Positions 1 through 13,400 of a stretch of 64,000 bases of DNA are shown one piece after another. Within the stretch, counting starts at the first letter, position 1. The number at the start of each line of letters is the position of its first letter. The notes below the pieces were generated by a model. The model made no database searches. It was given only the letters and a program-made list of their open reading frames with translations, and was not told the origin of the DNA. Position numbers and translations under genes: made by a program. The DNA comes from Sinohyriopsis cumingii (lineage: Eukaryota; Mollusca; Bivalvia; Unionida; Unionidae), in NCBI GenBank assembly GCA_028554795.2, contig CM068824.1, positions 157,588,789-157,652,788 of the forward strand, written 5' to 3'.

Positions 1-178
1 GAGGAAGAACCCGGGAAAACCCTGGGAAAAACCACCGACCCACATGAAGCTACTGGCAATCTTTCTCACATACCCACATTGGCCGAATCCTAGACTCAAA
101 CCCATGCAGACAGAGGTGAGATGGCAGTGATCCATAACAGAGAGTGCTTTAGACCACTCAGCCACTTGGCACCCCCAG
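1..178 (-). mobile_element. SINE-A copy 1, cut by window edge
   Basis: Minus-strand copy of the tRNA-derived SINE that recurs at 7650, 15069, 22206, 42620 and 53606. It keeps the tRNA-like head (reverse complement of 90-178, including an A-box-like GGCTGAGTGGTCTAAAGC) and part of the central domain. The 3' domain is outside the window. Confidence 0.8.
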
Positions 179-749
179 TAAAAATTTGTTTACATCTTAA
201 GCATGAAGTCCCATCATGACCTCGACAACAACCAATCATTTTAAAATAAAACAGAACTTGTTTATGTGGTTGTTAACAATTTTGAAACAGAGTCAGGATT
301 TAGATCAACACCTGGTGTTTATAAAACAAACAGTCAATGTCAAACTATTTTCCGAAAAAAGTGTCATCTCTAGAGAATACACTTACATTCCAGTAGCATG
401 TAATGAAAAATAAAACATGTAAAACTGACAAACAATTAAACTGAAATAAATATATATTAAATCAGATATAGTTAAATCAAATATACATAATAATATATAT
501 TCTGTATCACCTTCAGTGGCTCTGGTCATTGCTGTAGCCAAAACAGACTTGGACATTTGTCCATTAAAAAGAATAGGCAGATAATTTTCTTTTGAAAAAA
601 ATATATACCCAGGAGATGCACAGAAGCCAAGGTTAGGGGACAAAGACCAAGCAAATCTGGGAAACCTGTGAAACCATGCTCAAGCTGCAACCCTGAATAC
701 ATATAATCTTGCCCATCAAAAGTGTTACTGCACTGTGCAATGCCTTATT

Positions 750-1048
750 AAATGATACTCAACCATTCAAGTGAGTACTGTATAAATGATACTCAACCAT
801 TCAAATGAGTAGTACATAAATGATACTCAACCGTTCAAATGAGTACTACATAAAAGATACTAAACCGTTCAAATGAGTACTACATAAATGATACTCAACC
901 ATTCAAATGAGTACTACATAAATGATACTCAACCATTCAAATGAGTACTACATAAATGATACTCAACCATTCAAATGAGTACTACATAAATGATACTCAA
1001 CCATTCAAATGAGTACTACATAAATGATACTCAACCACTCAAGTGAAT
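750..1048. repeat. 34-bp minisatellite, about 9 copies (intron 22)
   Basis: Unit contains AATGATACTCAACCATTCAA followed by ATGAGTACTACATA. Point variants only, except the first units. Between this array and the SINE at the left edge (180-750) I see no exon and no other clear element. Confidence 0.9.
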
Positions 1049-1098
1049 ACACTGACTTTTTAAACATATCCCACTTTGAGATTTGCAAATTAGTTTAC

Positions 1099-1434
1099 CT
1101 GAAGTTGAAGGTCTCTCTTCAGTTTGTTGTACTCGCAGTTGAGAGCTAAATTCTTCTCTTCTTTACGATCAGTAAGATATATCATTTGTACACTGCCTGT
1201 GCATCTTCCAAATGAACTACCAAAAGCTGAAGTGAGCTTAATGTTGGTGTTTGTGTGTGGATGAGACAATACAAAGTTCAATGTGTGATTGGTGGTGCCA
1301 TCTGCTGAAGTATCCTCAAGCCTGTAAACCAACCTCAGGGTCTTCTCTGGGTCAGTGGAATAGCTTAGCTCTGTCAGGCCATCAAAGACAGATTGTCCAT
1401 TACTCAAGGCCAGCTCTGATTTCACTGAGATTTT
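1099..1434 (-). CDS. LLTP exon 22, last exon seen
   Basis: 112 codons, residues about 3108-3219, phase 0 both ends. Encodes KISVKSELALSNGQSVFDGL, then TSAFGSSFGRCTGSVQ and a Lys/Glu-rich end RDLQLQ. Acceptor TTTAAAG, donor CAG|GTAAAC. The frame is open at the donor, so the gene continues beyond base 1. Confidence 0.88.
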
Positions 1435-4400
1435 CTTTAAAACAAAAAAAAGAATAAACCTTTAAATATGATTTGTTTTTTACACAATAACTGAGGTCTA
1501 CAAAAGTGTATTTCTAATTGCAAGACCCTGACAAAAGCTCAGACAATAGGATTTCGTACATTAGGATATGATTGCAAAACATAAAATAAAATGTAAATTT
1601 GGTTTACACAGAAAATATTATGTTCTTAATCTACAATATAATCTACTTCCAAATTTAGCAAAGTATATTTAATCATGCCAAGCTATCTTGAAATATAACT
1701 ATTCTTATTATTTTCTTATTACTTTTATCACTCATGTGTGTGTATGAGTGATATGGATTTTTAACATAGCACTACGATGTCTGCAGTGTGACAGTTCATA
1801 GTGATGTCTAGCACTGAAGCATCAGGCTGCAGACATATAGCATAATGTATCACCCAGTCATATTATCCTGACACCAGGCTGACCAGTCCTAACACTAACC
1901 TCTTTACGCTGAGTGCCTTTCAAGGCAGCTCTAGTGCCATCTTTATAAGTCATTGGTATGACTCATCTGGGGTTCAAACTCATGACCTGTATCCAAGGTG
2001 GATGCTCTAACCACTAAGCCACCAGAGAGGCTGTCTTTCACTCATAGCATAACTTTTCAGCAAATTTTGCATCCATTTGATTGGACTTGCATTATGTTTT
2101 CAACTGTGTGTCTGATTTTGGCCATGTGTGTGTGTGTGTGTGTGTGTGTGTCTGTCTGTTAAATTTACCTTGGAAATGGATGGCAATGTGAGGTCAATCT
2201 TGGCCATCTTCCTCTTAGTTTCTGGAGCAAGTGTGACTTTGACTCCAACTTGTTTGTCAGCATCCCTGTCAGCATCCCATTTAAGTGTGGCATCCACAAT
2301 CTTCTCTGACAACTTTTCAGTAAAGGTTCCAGTCATGTCGATGGTGCGGGTTGGGACACTCAGTCGCAGGCCAACAACCTTAAGCTTTGTGCCTCGTACA
2401 CTTCTGTCCATGGCCTGGAGGTTATAGGAGACCATCTGGTTTTGATTTGCATCCCATGACAGGCTACCAGTGCTAATCAAACCTGTTCTATTATTTTGAA
2501 AATTGGTCTTTAGGGTGATAGTTCTCTCTGGGTGTATGGCCTTTAGATGGAAGTTTTTCTCAGATGCTGAGGCATCTCCTTTGTCAGCCAGTCCAAAAGA
2601 CAGTCCAAAATTGCTCTTGTCATCATCTTTATTCCAATTCAAGTTCAGGTCAGCCTCTGCACTCTGTCCTTGGTTTCTTCCACTGAATCTAAACTCCATC
2701 GACCGAGGTTGACGGAAAGTAACAAGTCCTGTGTACTTGTCCATCGCAGTCATCTCTGTCTCCATATCAAGATACACCTTCCCATTGTGCTGAGCCATGA
2801 GTGTTTGCCAGATTCTTTCTGAATTTACCAAATGGTTGCTAGTCATTTGGATCTCCATACTGCGCAGGACATCAAATGGTGTTACAATATTCAGGCTCGA
2901 TTTGATGTCTGTTCTGGTGGTATCACTGGACAGATCAAACATACAATCAGCTGTTATTTTCTTGTTTCTAGCCCAGCTAACTTCTAAGTGGGGCATGTAG
3001 CTGGAACCTATCTTTCTGCTCTGTATTAAAGTTTGTATATTTTCAAATTTGTTAAAGCCACTTGTGAACTTCAAGGAACCTTCCATATCATAGTGTGAAT
3101 TGTATTTGAACCCTGTCTGTAGTCTGACTGGTGACATCTGCAGCATGGTAAAAGTGACAACCTGCTCCGAGTCTTTGAGATTACCACGATGCGTTATGAC
3201 AGCCTCAAAGTTAGCAGCTCTATAATCAAAAGGTGATGTCACCCTCAAGTTTGCACCCATCTTGTTGGCCACTAATGAATATGTGATAGATTTTCCTTCT
3301 GCATACTGAATGGCAAGATTCTCCTTGATGGCTTCACCTTCTGTGTACATATGGTACAGGGTGAAGGACACTGGGTCAATCCTGGATGAGGTCAAAGATG
3401 AGGTCAGGTCAAACTTACCATCCAGGTTCAGGCTAAATTGTGCCTTATTGTAACCAATATTTCCAAATGGCATGTCAATAACTGCACTAGATTCCAATTC
3501 CACCAATCGCTGTTGTTGCAGCATACACCGTAATAGATACTCTAAATTAATTTTGTGCTCGTTGTATTCTGCCATGACCTTTGATGCCAAAAGGCTCTCT
3601 GACTGCTCGTACTCAAAAATTCCTGCAACCTTTGTTGTCTCTCCACTGTAAGTTGTGATTTGGCGTACATCAACTAACAGTTTGGTATTCATGTAACTGA
3701 CTTTAGTTGACTTTTCATATCTATAGGCTTTACCCAAAGTTGCTATTACTTTTTGTGTAAATTCAGGCCAGTTACCAGTCTGTGTATAATCAAAGACAAA
3801 GTCGTCATTGAAATAGGGGATGCTCAGAACTGCCCCAGTTGTGATCGAATCAGGCATGAACTGGTGATTCAATGTGCCTCGTATTTTCATGGCTGGTGCA
3901 TATGTAATCTCTCCTTCAGCTTGGAAGCTAGATGGAACTCCTGTCAAGCTGGCTGAAGCTCTCATATCTTCAAATCCTTCAAACGGAGTTGTCATCGACA
4001 ACAACACAGAAGTTCTAGCCTCTGAGTGTCGAAGATCCACATGAGACTCAATTCTATTGTCATCATACACAACCTCTCCACTGCTGTGAATATTAGGGAA
4101 TTCCCCTGAGTGTCTAAATTTGGCCTCTGCCTTACGGATGTTAGAAAATGGCGTTTTGATGGAGATAAGGCCTGATGTTGCATCTTTAGACTGACTAAAA
4201 GTAAAATCGGAGTTAAACTGATACTGATTATAGACCACCTCTCCATGACTGCGAATGTTGGGGAAACTGCCTTGATTACCCATTACCAGTCTGAAGTTGT
4301 TTAGCACCTGGTATGGCGTAATTAGTGAAAAACTGCCCAATGATTTTGTACGGGTATGCTCAACACTGAGACTTGAGTTGAATTTGTCATCATTATAAGA

Positions 4401-7400
4401 GATCTCACCACTGGTCTGAATATTGGGGAAGGTGCCAGTACGGCTGAGAGTAATTCCCATATGGTTCAGTTCTGTGAAAGGAGTTGCCAATGTAAAGGTA
4501 CCTGATGTGGACTGCTTGGAGTGTGTCATAGCCAAGTCTGCATAGGAACGATCATCATTATAAATGAGTTCTGCATGAGACTGCATGTTAGGGAACTGTC
4601 CTGCATGATTGAAGACAAGACCCACTTGACTTACAATAGGGAAAGGAGTAAGCATTAGCAGTTTTCCTTCATACTTGTCAGTCAGTTTAAACATGCTCTC
4701 AATATTTATCGTTTTGTTATTTGTTTCATACTTTACTTCAGTTCTAAAATCAGACCAAGTTTTTCCATTATGAATGAGTTTGAAGTTTGTTTTTTCATAT
4801 CCACGGAAAGGACTAGACATCTCAAAGGTGGCTGATACTAAATCATTGCTGTCAAAATCTGCATCAACATACACAGGTCTTACAATGCAGTCACAGGTTA
4901 TCTTTGCATTGGTATGGAACTTAGCAAGACTGCCAACATGGCTGAAGGTGGAGGTGACAGGCTTGTTTTCAGTAAATGGACTTTTGATGATGATGGTGCC
5001 CTGGAGATTATCAATGGATGTAAACCTGTAGTTGCTTTCTACATGGATTACTTGGGTGGGAAGGTATTCTAAATTAAAGGAAGATACCCTGGACAAACCT
5101 AGCATGTTGCTCTTGGCACTTGCCTGCATGTAAGGATAGCTAGGGAAGGGAGTAGTAAGTTTGAAACTTCCATCCAAATTGCCATACATCTTCATCCAAC
5201 TTGCAGAAGCTGTAATCTTCTGAACATAGGGAATCAGGTAAAATGATGTGTCTCCTTTAAAGTTTTCTGGAGTTCCCTCAAGCTTGAATTCATATTGCAA
5301 TCTCTGGAACTGTGGGAAGGGTGTTTGTAGAGATAAAATCAAAAGTTTCACATAGTCAAACCGATATGTGGTTTCAAATGTAACTTTTTGTCCTGGACCA
5401 TACGCAACCTCATTTTGTACCACCCAGTCTGAGCCAACTCTTTTGCGGTTTGACTTGGCAGAAATATCAGAGACCATCTGGAATGGGGTCGTCATCCGTA
5501 CAGCTACATCAAAAGTTCCAAATTCGTTGTAAAATAAATTGGTGTTGACTGTTATGACTTGATAGGGAGCCCATGTTACTTTCAATTCTCCAATGTAAGG
5601 CATAGCTGCATAACTGGATGTAAACTTGACGATGAAATCTTCCGTATACATACTAGATATCTTATAGTTGAAGTTGAAAGATCCGGATGCTTGCTGATAG
5701 TCCTGATCATAGAGGACTATATTTGCCTTATCCTTAATTACAGATAGCATGACTCGGCCATAATCGCCTCTATATTCATGTAAAAAGTCCACCTTAAGCT
5801 CTTTAAGCTGTTCTGTTGGAATCAACAACTCGAACCCAGATGTTATCTTTGTGTTCATGGCTTCCATTTCCATGTTGGAACCAAACTGAAGCTTGAATCT
5901 GTTGTTTCGAGACGGCACAATGTCAACCATTGTGTTGATGGAGCTAGGTGTTGTTCTGATTTCCCAGACAGTTTTGATATCATCATTTGGAATCACGATA
6001 CGCATCTTACCAGAGTGACTCAAGTGTTTAATATCACTAGAAGCCTCTTTAACCTCCACTGACACCTTGTAAGTGGCAGATTCTTTGTTGAATACCATAT
6101 TGGTGGTGAAGGTTTCCATGTTATCATTGTGATCAAAGGTCAAGAGAAGTGTCCTAACTCCTGTGAAAGGTGTCCGTACATCCAATTTCCCAGTTATTGT
6201 TCGACCAGTTTGAGTACCTGCATATAGTCCAGTAGCCTGTGCTGAAAGTCTGTTCCGTCCCCACTGAACTACAAGATTTGAGTCTAAATCATCAAGGAAC
6301 CTGTGCTGAAACCTCATTGTCATACTTTTATAATCATCATAAGGTGTCTCAATGCTGCCAGTGACATCCAAAGAAGTGAAACTTACTGGTCTTTTGGCTC
6401 CAGCAGATATCAAAATCTTCTTCATCTCTGCCCATGTAACGCTAGCCTTAGACTTGTATTGTGTGGAGTCCCTTACATAAGAAATGTCACATCCAATGTT
6501 TTCAAAGTTTTCAAAAGGACTTTTAATCATGAATTCATATTCCACCCTATGGTAGTCTCCAGACTTTCTTTCATTCCTAAAGATCATGTTAGCATCAATG
6601 ATTTTGTCTGGACTCCATGACAGGTCAACATGAGTGATGTACCTGTCACCCGACGAGTGTTTCAAATTCATGCCTACAGTCTGTGATGGATAGTGAAAGT
6701 TTGTTGAAATCTCAAAGTTGCTGAAGCTTTTCAAGTTGGTTGAGACATTAAACAGAACTCTCTGGTCTAGGTCCTTATCTGCATCCCATTTTACATCAAA
6801 CATTACTCGCCTCAGTGAAGATTCAATTCCTCCCTCCAGCATTGTAATAACATGACGCCAAGGTGTATTAACACTCAATAAATACTTAGCTGATCTGTCT
6901 GTTGGCCTTGAACCAGAGGTGTCTATGCTGTAAACTTTGGATCCTCTCTGAACTTTTCCATTGGCGCTGAAAGTCCTGTTCTCCCATGACACCATGCCAC
7001 CTGCATGAACTTTGGGTTCATTAGGTGCCTCATAATCTAGTGCTACCTCATAGGTCTGGCCACGAATCATCTTGATCATAGTCTGAATTCGCTGTCTTGG
7101 TCCCCGTTGGTATTCAAATTCAATGTTGCTAGAATATTTGTCTAAAGACTCTTGTTCAATATTTCCTGACAAGTCCACATCCAGGTCCGGTGTTTTAAGG
7201 AGGAGTTTAGTGGCATAGGCAGACAGTGCTTTGGATTTGTTGTGAAGAGTAAAACTACCCTCTACTGTCTTTCCAGGTTTATACACAAGGTTCATCCCAG
7301 ATGCCAAACTTGAAGGAGTCTTGTCAACTGCTGCACTGAATTTCACATCAATATCCTGAAAAGAAATTAAAATTCAAATGATATTAAGTAGCAGTATAAT

Positions 7401-10400
7401 TTGTATTTATTTGTCAACACAATAATTTAACCAAAGTGATTTTTACCCATTTCTTTGAAGGCATTTAAATTTTATAAATACTGCAATTGTAAATACCTTG
7501 TAATTATGCCCCACTATTCACTGTAGAAAAACCAGTCTTGAAAGATCAATCATTCTGCCATCAAAAATGTATCTCCCAAGTTAAGTGGTTTCCCATACGA
7601 AGGTATAAAATCATAATGCATCTCATTTCTATTCACTTTACATTAGTTTTTGATGTTGTTGTTCTGGGGTTTAACGCCATTTTCAGCACAAGATAGGCCA
7701 TATATGGCGGCCAGTATAACTGGTGGAGGAAGAACCCTGGAAAACCCAGGAAAGAACCACCGACCCACGAGAAGCTACTGGCAGGCTCTCCCACGTACCC
7801 ACGCTAGCCGAGCCTTGGACTCGAACATACGCAGACAGAGGTGAGATGGCAGTGATCCGGAACGGTGAGCGCTTTAGACCACTCGGCCACTCGGGGCCCC
7901 TAGTTTTTGAAGTTAACTGGTCATTGTATGCGTAGAAATAGACACATGCCTGTTGAAGAACAAGTATGAGTAACATGATGTGTGAATGCAAGACACGTTT
8001 ATTTGTTGAGAGAAAAAAAACTGTCACCAATTATATATAGTGAGCATTGAATATCAGAAGATTTCTTTATCTGACATTCCAAAGAATCAAAAACATTTTT
8101 CTGTAATTAGTGTTTTTTGTTTTTACTTTAAAAATATGTTGAAAAAATACTGGAGCTTAATACAGTAATTATTATATCAGAATTCTTTACAACTGTTTTG
8201 ACAAGAAGATATGAGAAGGAAAATGTGTTCTTAGTCTGATTTAAATATAAAACTAAAATACAAGCCCTTCAAAACACTTGTTCATTTTGTCTTTTTGTTT
8301 TCCTTGTTTTAAAAATAAAACTGTCAGTTTACAGGCTGCTAACATTTACAATGGAACAATGAAAACGATAATATGTACATATATGTATGTATTTGTGTGT
8401 AACATCAAGTCAGCACAATAAGAGCTATAGGGTGCTAATTAAAAGCAAACTTCTAAAAAATGTTGACACAGTGGAAACCAGCTATAATGTGATAATTGGG
8501 GTCCAACAAATTGGTCTGCATTAATATCGGGGTTGTGTTAATGCAGGATTTTACAGTATTTTACGTTTTTCAGAGAACAACTCATTGGCACTTATACATG
8601 TATTTGTGTCTAATGTGTATGATGAATAGAGTATCAACACCATTTACTATCGTGCCATCATGGCATACATTTCATCCATAATGCACATAATTCCATTGAA
8701 AAATTGCACACAAATTTACAATATTCAATAATTTTGTCCCAGATCATCGTGTCTGAATTCAACGTCTAATATATAGCATGAACAGAGTATTAATACCATT
8801 TACTTGCCGTCTAATATCATACCGTCAGTGCTTGCAATTAATCCATGATATGTAATTCCATTGCAAAAACTGCATACATATTTAAACTATTTAATAATTT
8901 TGTCACAGATCATTATGTGTCTGAATTCAATGGGTAAAATTAACGGCAAAATTAGGTTAAGAAAGACGAAGCACATGTATGGTTCATTAGGTTCCAGGGT
9001 CTACGAACAGTGCCTGTACAAATTTCATACTGCTAAAATTTTCTCATATGCATTTCCATGCACATTTATTCATTGCAAATTTCCAATAGTTAATGTTTGT
9101 ATGCCTATTCATTTGAACAACTACAGCAAAAATAATTAACAAACACATGCTTTCAGCATGCATATAACTTTTGTGAATATCGAAAGAAAAGTGTGAAAAC
9201 TACTATACTAATTATTGCACAAAGTGTAGATAACAACTTGTGTTTGTGAACTTGCTTTCCATAACGGTAAACTATTTTTATAAAAAATAGGAAATTAATA
9301 ACGAGTTCATAAACAAACACCATACACATGTAAAACCAGAGAACTAAGTACAGTAGACCTGCAATGGTCACGAGGTCATTTTTATAAATTTTAAGCTGAA
9401 TGCATGTACAAAATTATACCCTTTCAATTTCCAGCTAATAAAGTGGACATTATTTACTGGTCAACTGATTGCATCTAATAACACCGCCAAGCCCAACAAA
9501 CATGTTGGCGGCTTTCGTTTTTTGATGTTTATTAAATTGTAAGAATCTTTTATCAACCACGGCATTGTCTGCTGCTTGGTTGTGCATGCAGTTAAAGAAA
9601 CACATGTTGGCTATTGTCTGAGCAATGATTGTATATAGAATTAATTGAAGACAATCACAAAGACAACTTACTGGCTTTACTCTTGCATCAGTAATAAGTA
9701 ACATTTCCGATATTATTTATTTTGGCATAAAACTTCAAGAACCTGGTGAAATTGCTAAATTTCAGAAGCTACGCCACGACTGCATTATATCAAAATTTGT
9801 ATGCGAACTCTTCCACAAAATGATAATAAATGTTTTACACACTATTTCTCGTACTTAAAATAAAAAAATTCCCAGTATGAGAAAAATATACGTACATGTA
9901 TTTAAAATTTCAGGAACCATGCCACGATTGTGTTTATATTTGAATTCATATGTGCTCCCTTCTCTAAAAAGATAATATATTTTTTATACACTATTTCACG
10001 TACTTTGAACAAAAAATATTTTTTCATATGCAACTGAATATACGAAATTTCGGGAGCCATGACCGTGTTATATCCGAATTCAAGTTATCGTGGGGCGCAT
10101 TATGGCGGGTCACACTGTATAAAGAAATGCATAAAAAAAGCTTTTAATTAGAGTTTCCAAACAAACAGAAACATCAGATACTGCAAGAGCGAAGATTAAG
10201 ATGTTACAGTTTTGTAAAATGTAAATAAAAGACCAAGTACAAAATATAAGATCCTTAAATGATAGCATGAAGCTCCACAACATAAACTGCATTTACTCAC
10301 AAAGTCGAATATTTTCTCTGTTGATATATCATCAAAAAGCTATTTAATTTAGTTCACACACAAAAAAATGTTTGTTTTTTGACAAGGTTAAAGTCAACAG

Positions 10401-13400
10401 ACCCTACAAGAATGTGCTTCATGGCAATGGACACTGGTACAGTACACTGGCAATGGACACTGTCACAGTACACTGGCAATAAATACTGGTACAGCACACT
10501 GGTAATAAATACTGGTACAGTACACTGGCAATAAATACTGGTACAGTACACTGGCAATAGACACTGGCACAGTACACTGGCAATAAATAATGGTACAGTA
10601 CACTGGCAATAGACACTGGCAATGGACACTGGTACATTACACTGTTTCACAAGGTTTTAGTTACCACAATTTACAAGAATGTGTTCCACTGTCAATGGAC
10701 ACTGCCAGGGAACACTGTTTCACAATACTGAAGTCAACACGCCCTCTAGGACTGTGATCCACTGTCAATGGACAATTGCACAGTACAGTGTTTCACAAGG
10801 CTGACGTCAATACACTACACAAAAATGTACTCCACTGTCAGTGGACAATTGCAGAGTACAGTGTTTCTCAAGGCTGACGTCAATACACTACACAAAAATG
10901 TACTCCACTGTCAGTGGACACTCACACACATTCTGCTGGAGGTTCACCCTTCAGAAATTATAAATGAGTCAGGAATATGTGTCTTGCATACCATCTCATC
11001 CCTGCAATGCTTATTTTTATAATATAGTCAAAATATGGAACATTCCATTTATGATAGATTCGGCTGAGCTATCAAGATTACCATTATCCTTTATACATAC
11101 GTGTTTAGGCATCCAGCAAAGCAAAGCACGTTCTCCAGTTTGTCTCAGTAAATCATGTTTCGATAAGATCTGGGGTATTAGCAGGTTATTAGAGTGGAAA
11201 GGGAATCCCAAAAGATGATGAAATTTGTTTTTTGAGAGGCTTCAATGTAGTTTCAACATTTTAGTTTAATAAATGTCTGATCATACTATAGTATGTCCTT
11301 TAAATCTAATTCTTTTCTTCAAAAATCAATTTTCTTTGATCACTGATACAAAGCTGAGAATATGTTGCACTGGCAGTTGCATAACCAGCTGATGATAGGC
11401 CAGGCCTCAAAATGCTTTAATTGCCCAATTTATTGTCTTAAATTAAATGAATTGCTGTCTGAAAATTTTGCTTGCCTTTGGTGATTTTGGTAATTACTTG
11501 CACCAATGTAAGCCATACAGATAAATACCCACAATTAAACGTGCCTTTCACCCCTACAACCACAATGCTATTGTGGAATAGCCCTGATCTTACAGTGCTG
11601 GGAAGGGGGAGGTAAGAAGGCTTTTCATTAAATGAAATGCGAGTAATGGTGGCCAGTAATCAATACTGTTTTGAGTGTTTTATGTTGCTAGTCAAATAAA
11701 AATGCATGGGTGGTGGAACTTTTAAAAAGTATCTTCCAACATTCTGACATCCTCCCTCCCCATTTACTTCTTTAACAGCCCAATGCCATTTGCTACAAAA
11801 CTGCAGAAATCTGGAATCTACCTACCTGAGCTGGGAATGTAAGTGTCATGGTCGTATTGACATCAACATCTTCATTGGTGATTTTGTGTCTGGTGATGGT
11901 GTTGAATTCAATTTTATTTTTGTTGTACTTGTCTTTCAGATTCTTCCCATAGTCGATCAGAAGTTCTGTCACTGTAGACTTTTGGTTGTGACTGTAACTT
12001 GCTGTGATGTCTGTATTGTACTCTGCATAGCGAATTGATCTAAAGGAACTAAAAATAAAAAACAACCCTCATAGGAAACTGATCTAAATAACAAAAAATA
12101 TTTTTAAAATACGCACAGGAATTTGATCTAAAATGAACTGAAGAAAAAAAAATGTATAGAAAAATATCTAAATGAACTAAAATAAAAAAATACAACAAAA
12201 AACCTGCATAGGTAATTGATCTAAAAGAACTAGAAGTAAAAATTAAAAAAACAACCCACATAGCAAACTGATCTAACTAAAATGAAAATAAGAAAATAAC
12301 AACCTGCATTGCAAACTGACCTAAATGAACTGAAAATAAAAAAGAACACACTGCAGATTGATCTAAATGAACTGAAAATACAAAAACAAGTAGACACATG
12401 AGAAAGATTATATACATCATTTGTGATTTACTGAAACAGCAAGAAAACAAGGAAAAAAAATGTAATCATTCAGAAAACTGATTCATGTTATCATATGAAA
12501 GATTTAACCATCATAATCAATATTCTTTGGAAAGAAAGCCTGAACACAAATGCAGTAAAATTCAAAACATTAGCTAAGGTGCAAATCTGTCAATGTTAAA
12601 AGAATGCAGAGGTAATGCATTGACACTGATATTGTGAGTACAATGTCTAAACTTGGTCCTACATCAGTTATGCATGAAAGCCGATTTGTGAATACAAATG
12701 TCTAAATTTGGTCCTACATTAAGAGCTAATGTATGGAAGTTGATTTGTGAGAGCAATATCTAAACTTGGTCCTACATCAGAGTTAATGCATGGATACTGA
12801 TACTCTAAGTGTAATATGCATGGTTGGTCCTAAGCTGAGTTAATGCATGGATATTGATATTGTGATCACCAGGTCTAAACTTTACAGCAAACAAAGAAAA
12901 GATGGTATACATTTATACAAAATTAGTAAATTAGTACTTACGTTATTTTCTTGAAATTGTCCATGTTCTTAGTGCTTCGATTGGTAATCTTACAATTGGC
13001 TGTGATTGTGTCTTTTGCTGCCTTTCCAAAATTGTAGTCCGTGCGTAACTTGGTGAAGATAACCTTATCGCCTGTCTTGTCTACGATGTAGTTTGCCTTG
13101 ATCATGAAATTGTTGCCTTGGATGTTTGCTTTGCCATCATACTTTGTACGATTTTTCTTGGAATAATATACTTTAGTCATGTCAGCTGGAGGTAAAAAAT
13201 GTATGGAAATCTTAAGTATAAACATAGTGTCATCCTAGTACAGAGTAAAAGTATCTGATTGGTTAGATTCAGATCAAACTTTCATCCAATCAGATTGTTA
13301 GGTGACTGCATTCATTCCTTCATTATTTTGGGTGGTTGGGGAAGTGCCACCAGGTACCTGATGCACCCTCCTATGTATCACAGAGGTAACTAATGGAGGC

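Noticed and set aside
383..643. Minus-strand 86-codon frame considered as exon 23
   Set aside because: No acceptor gives a phase-0 reading into a continuing frame with LLTP-like sequence, and the translated end is AT-rich and stop-prone. The next exon is probably outside the window.
7683..8030. 115-codon minus-strand frame in intron 20
   Set aside because: It is the SINE read in translation. The same peptide words recur in the other SINE copies.
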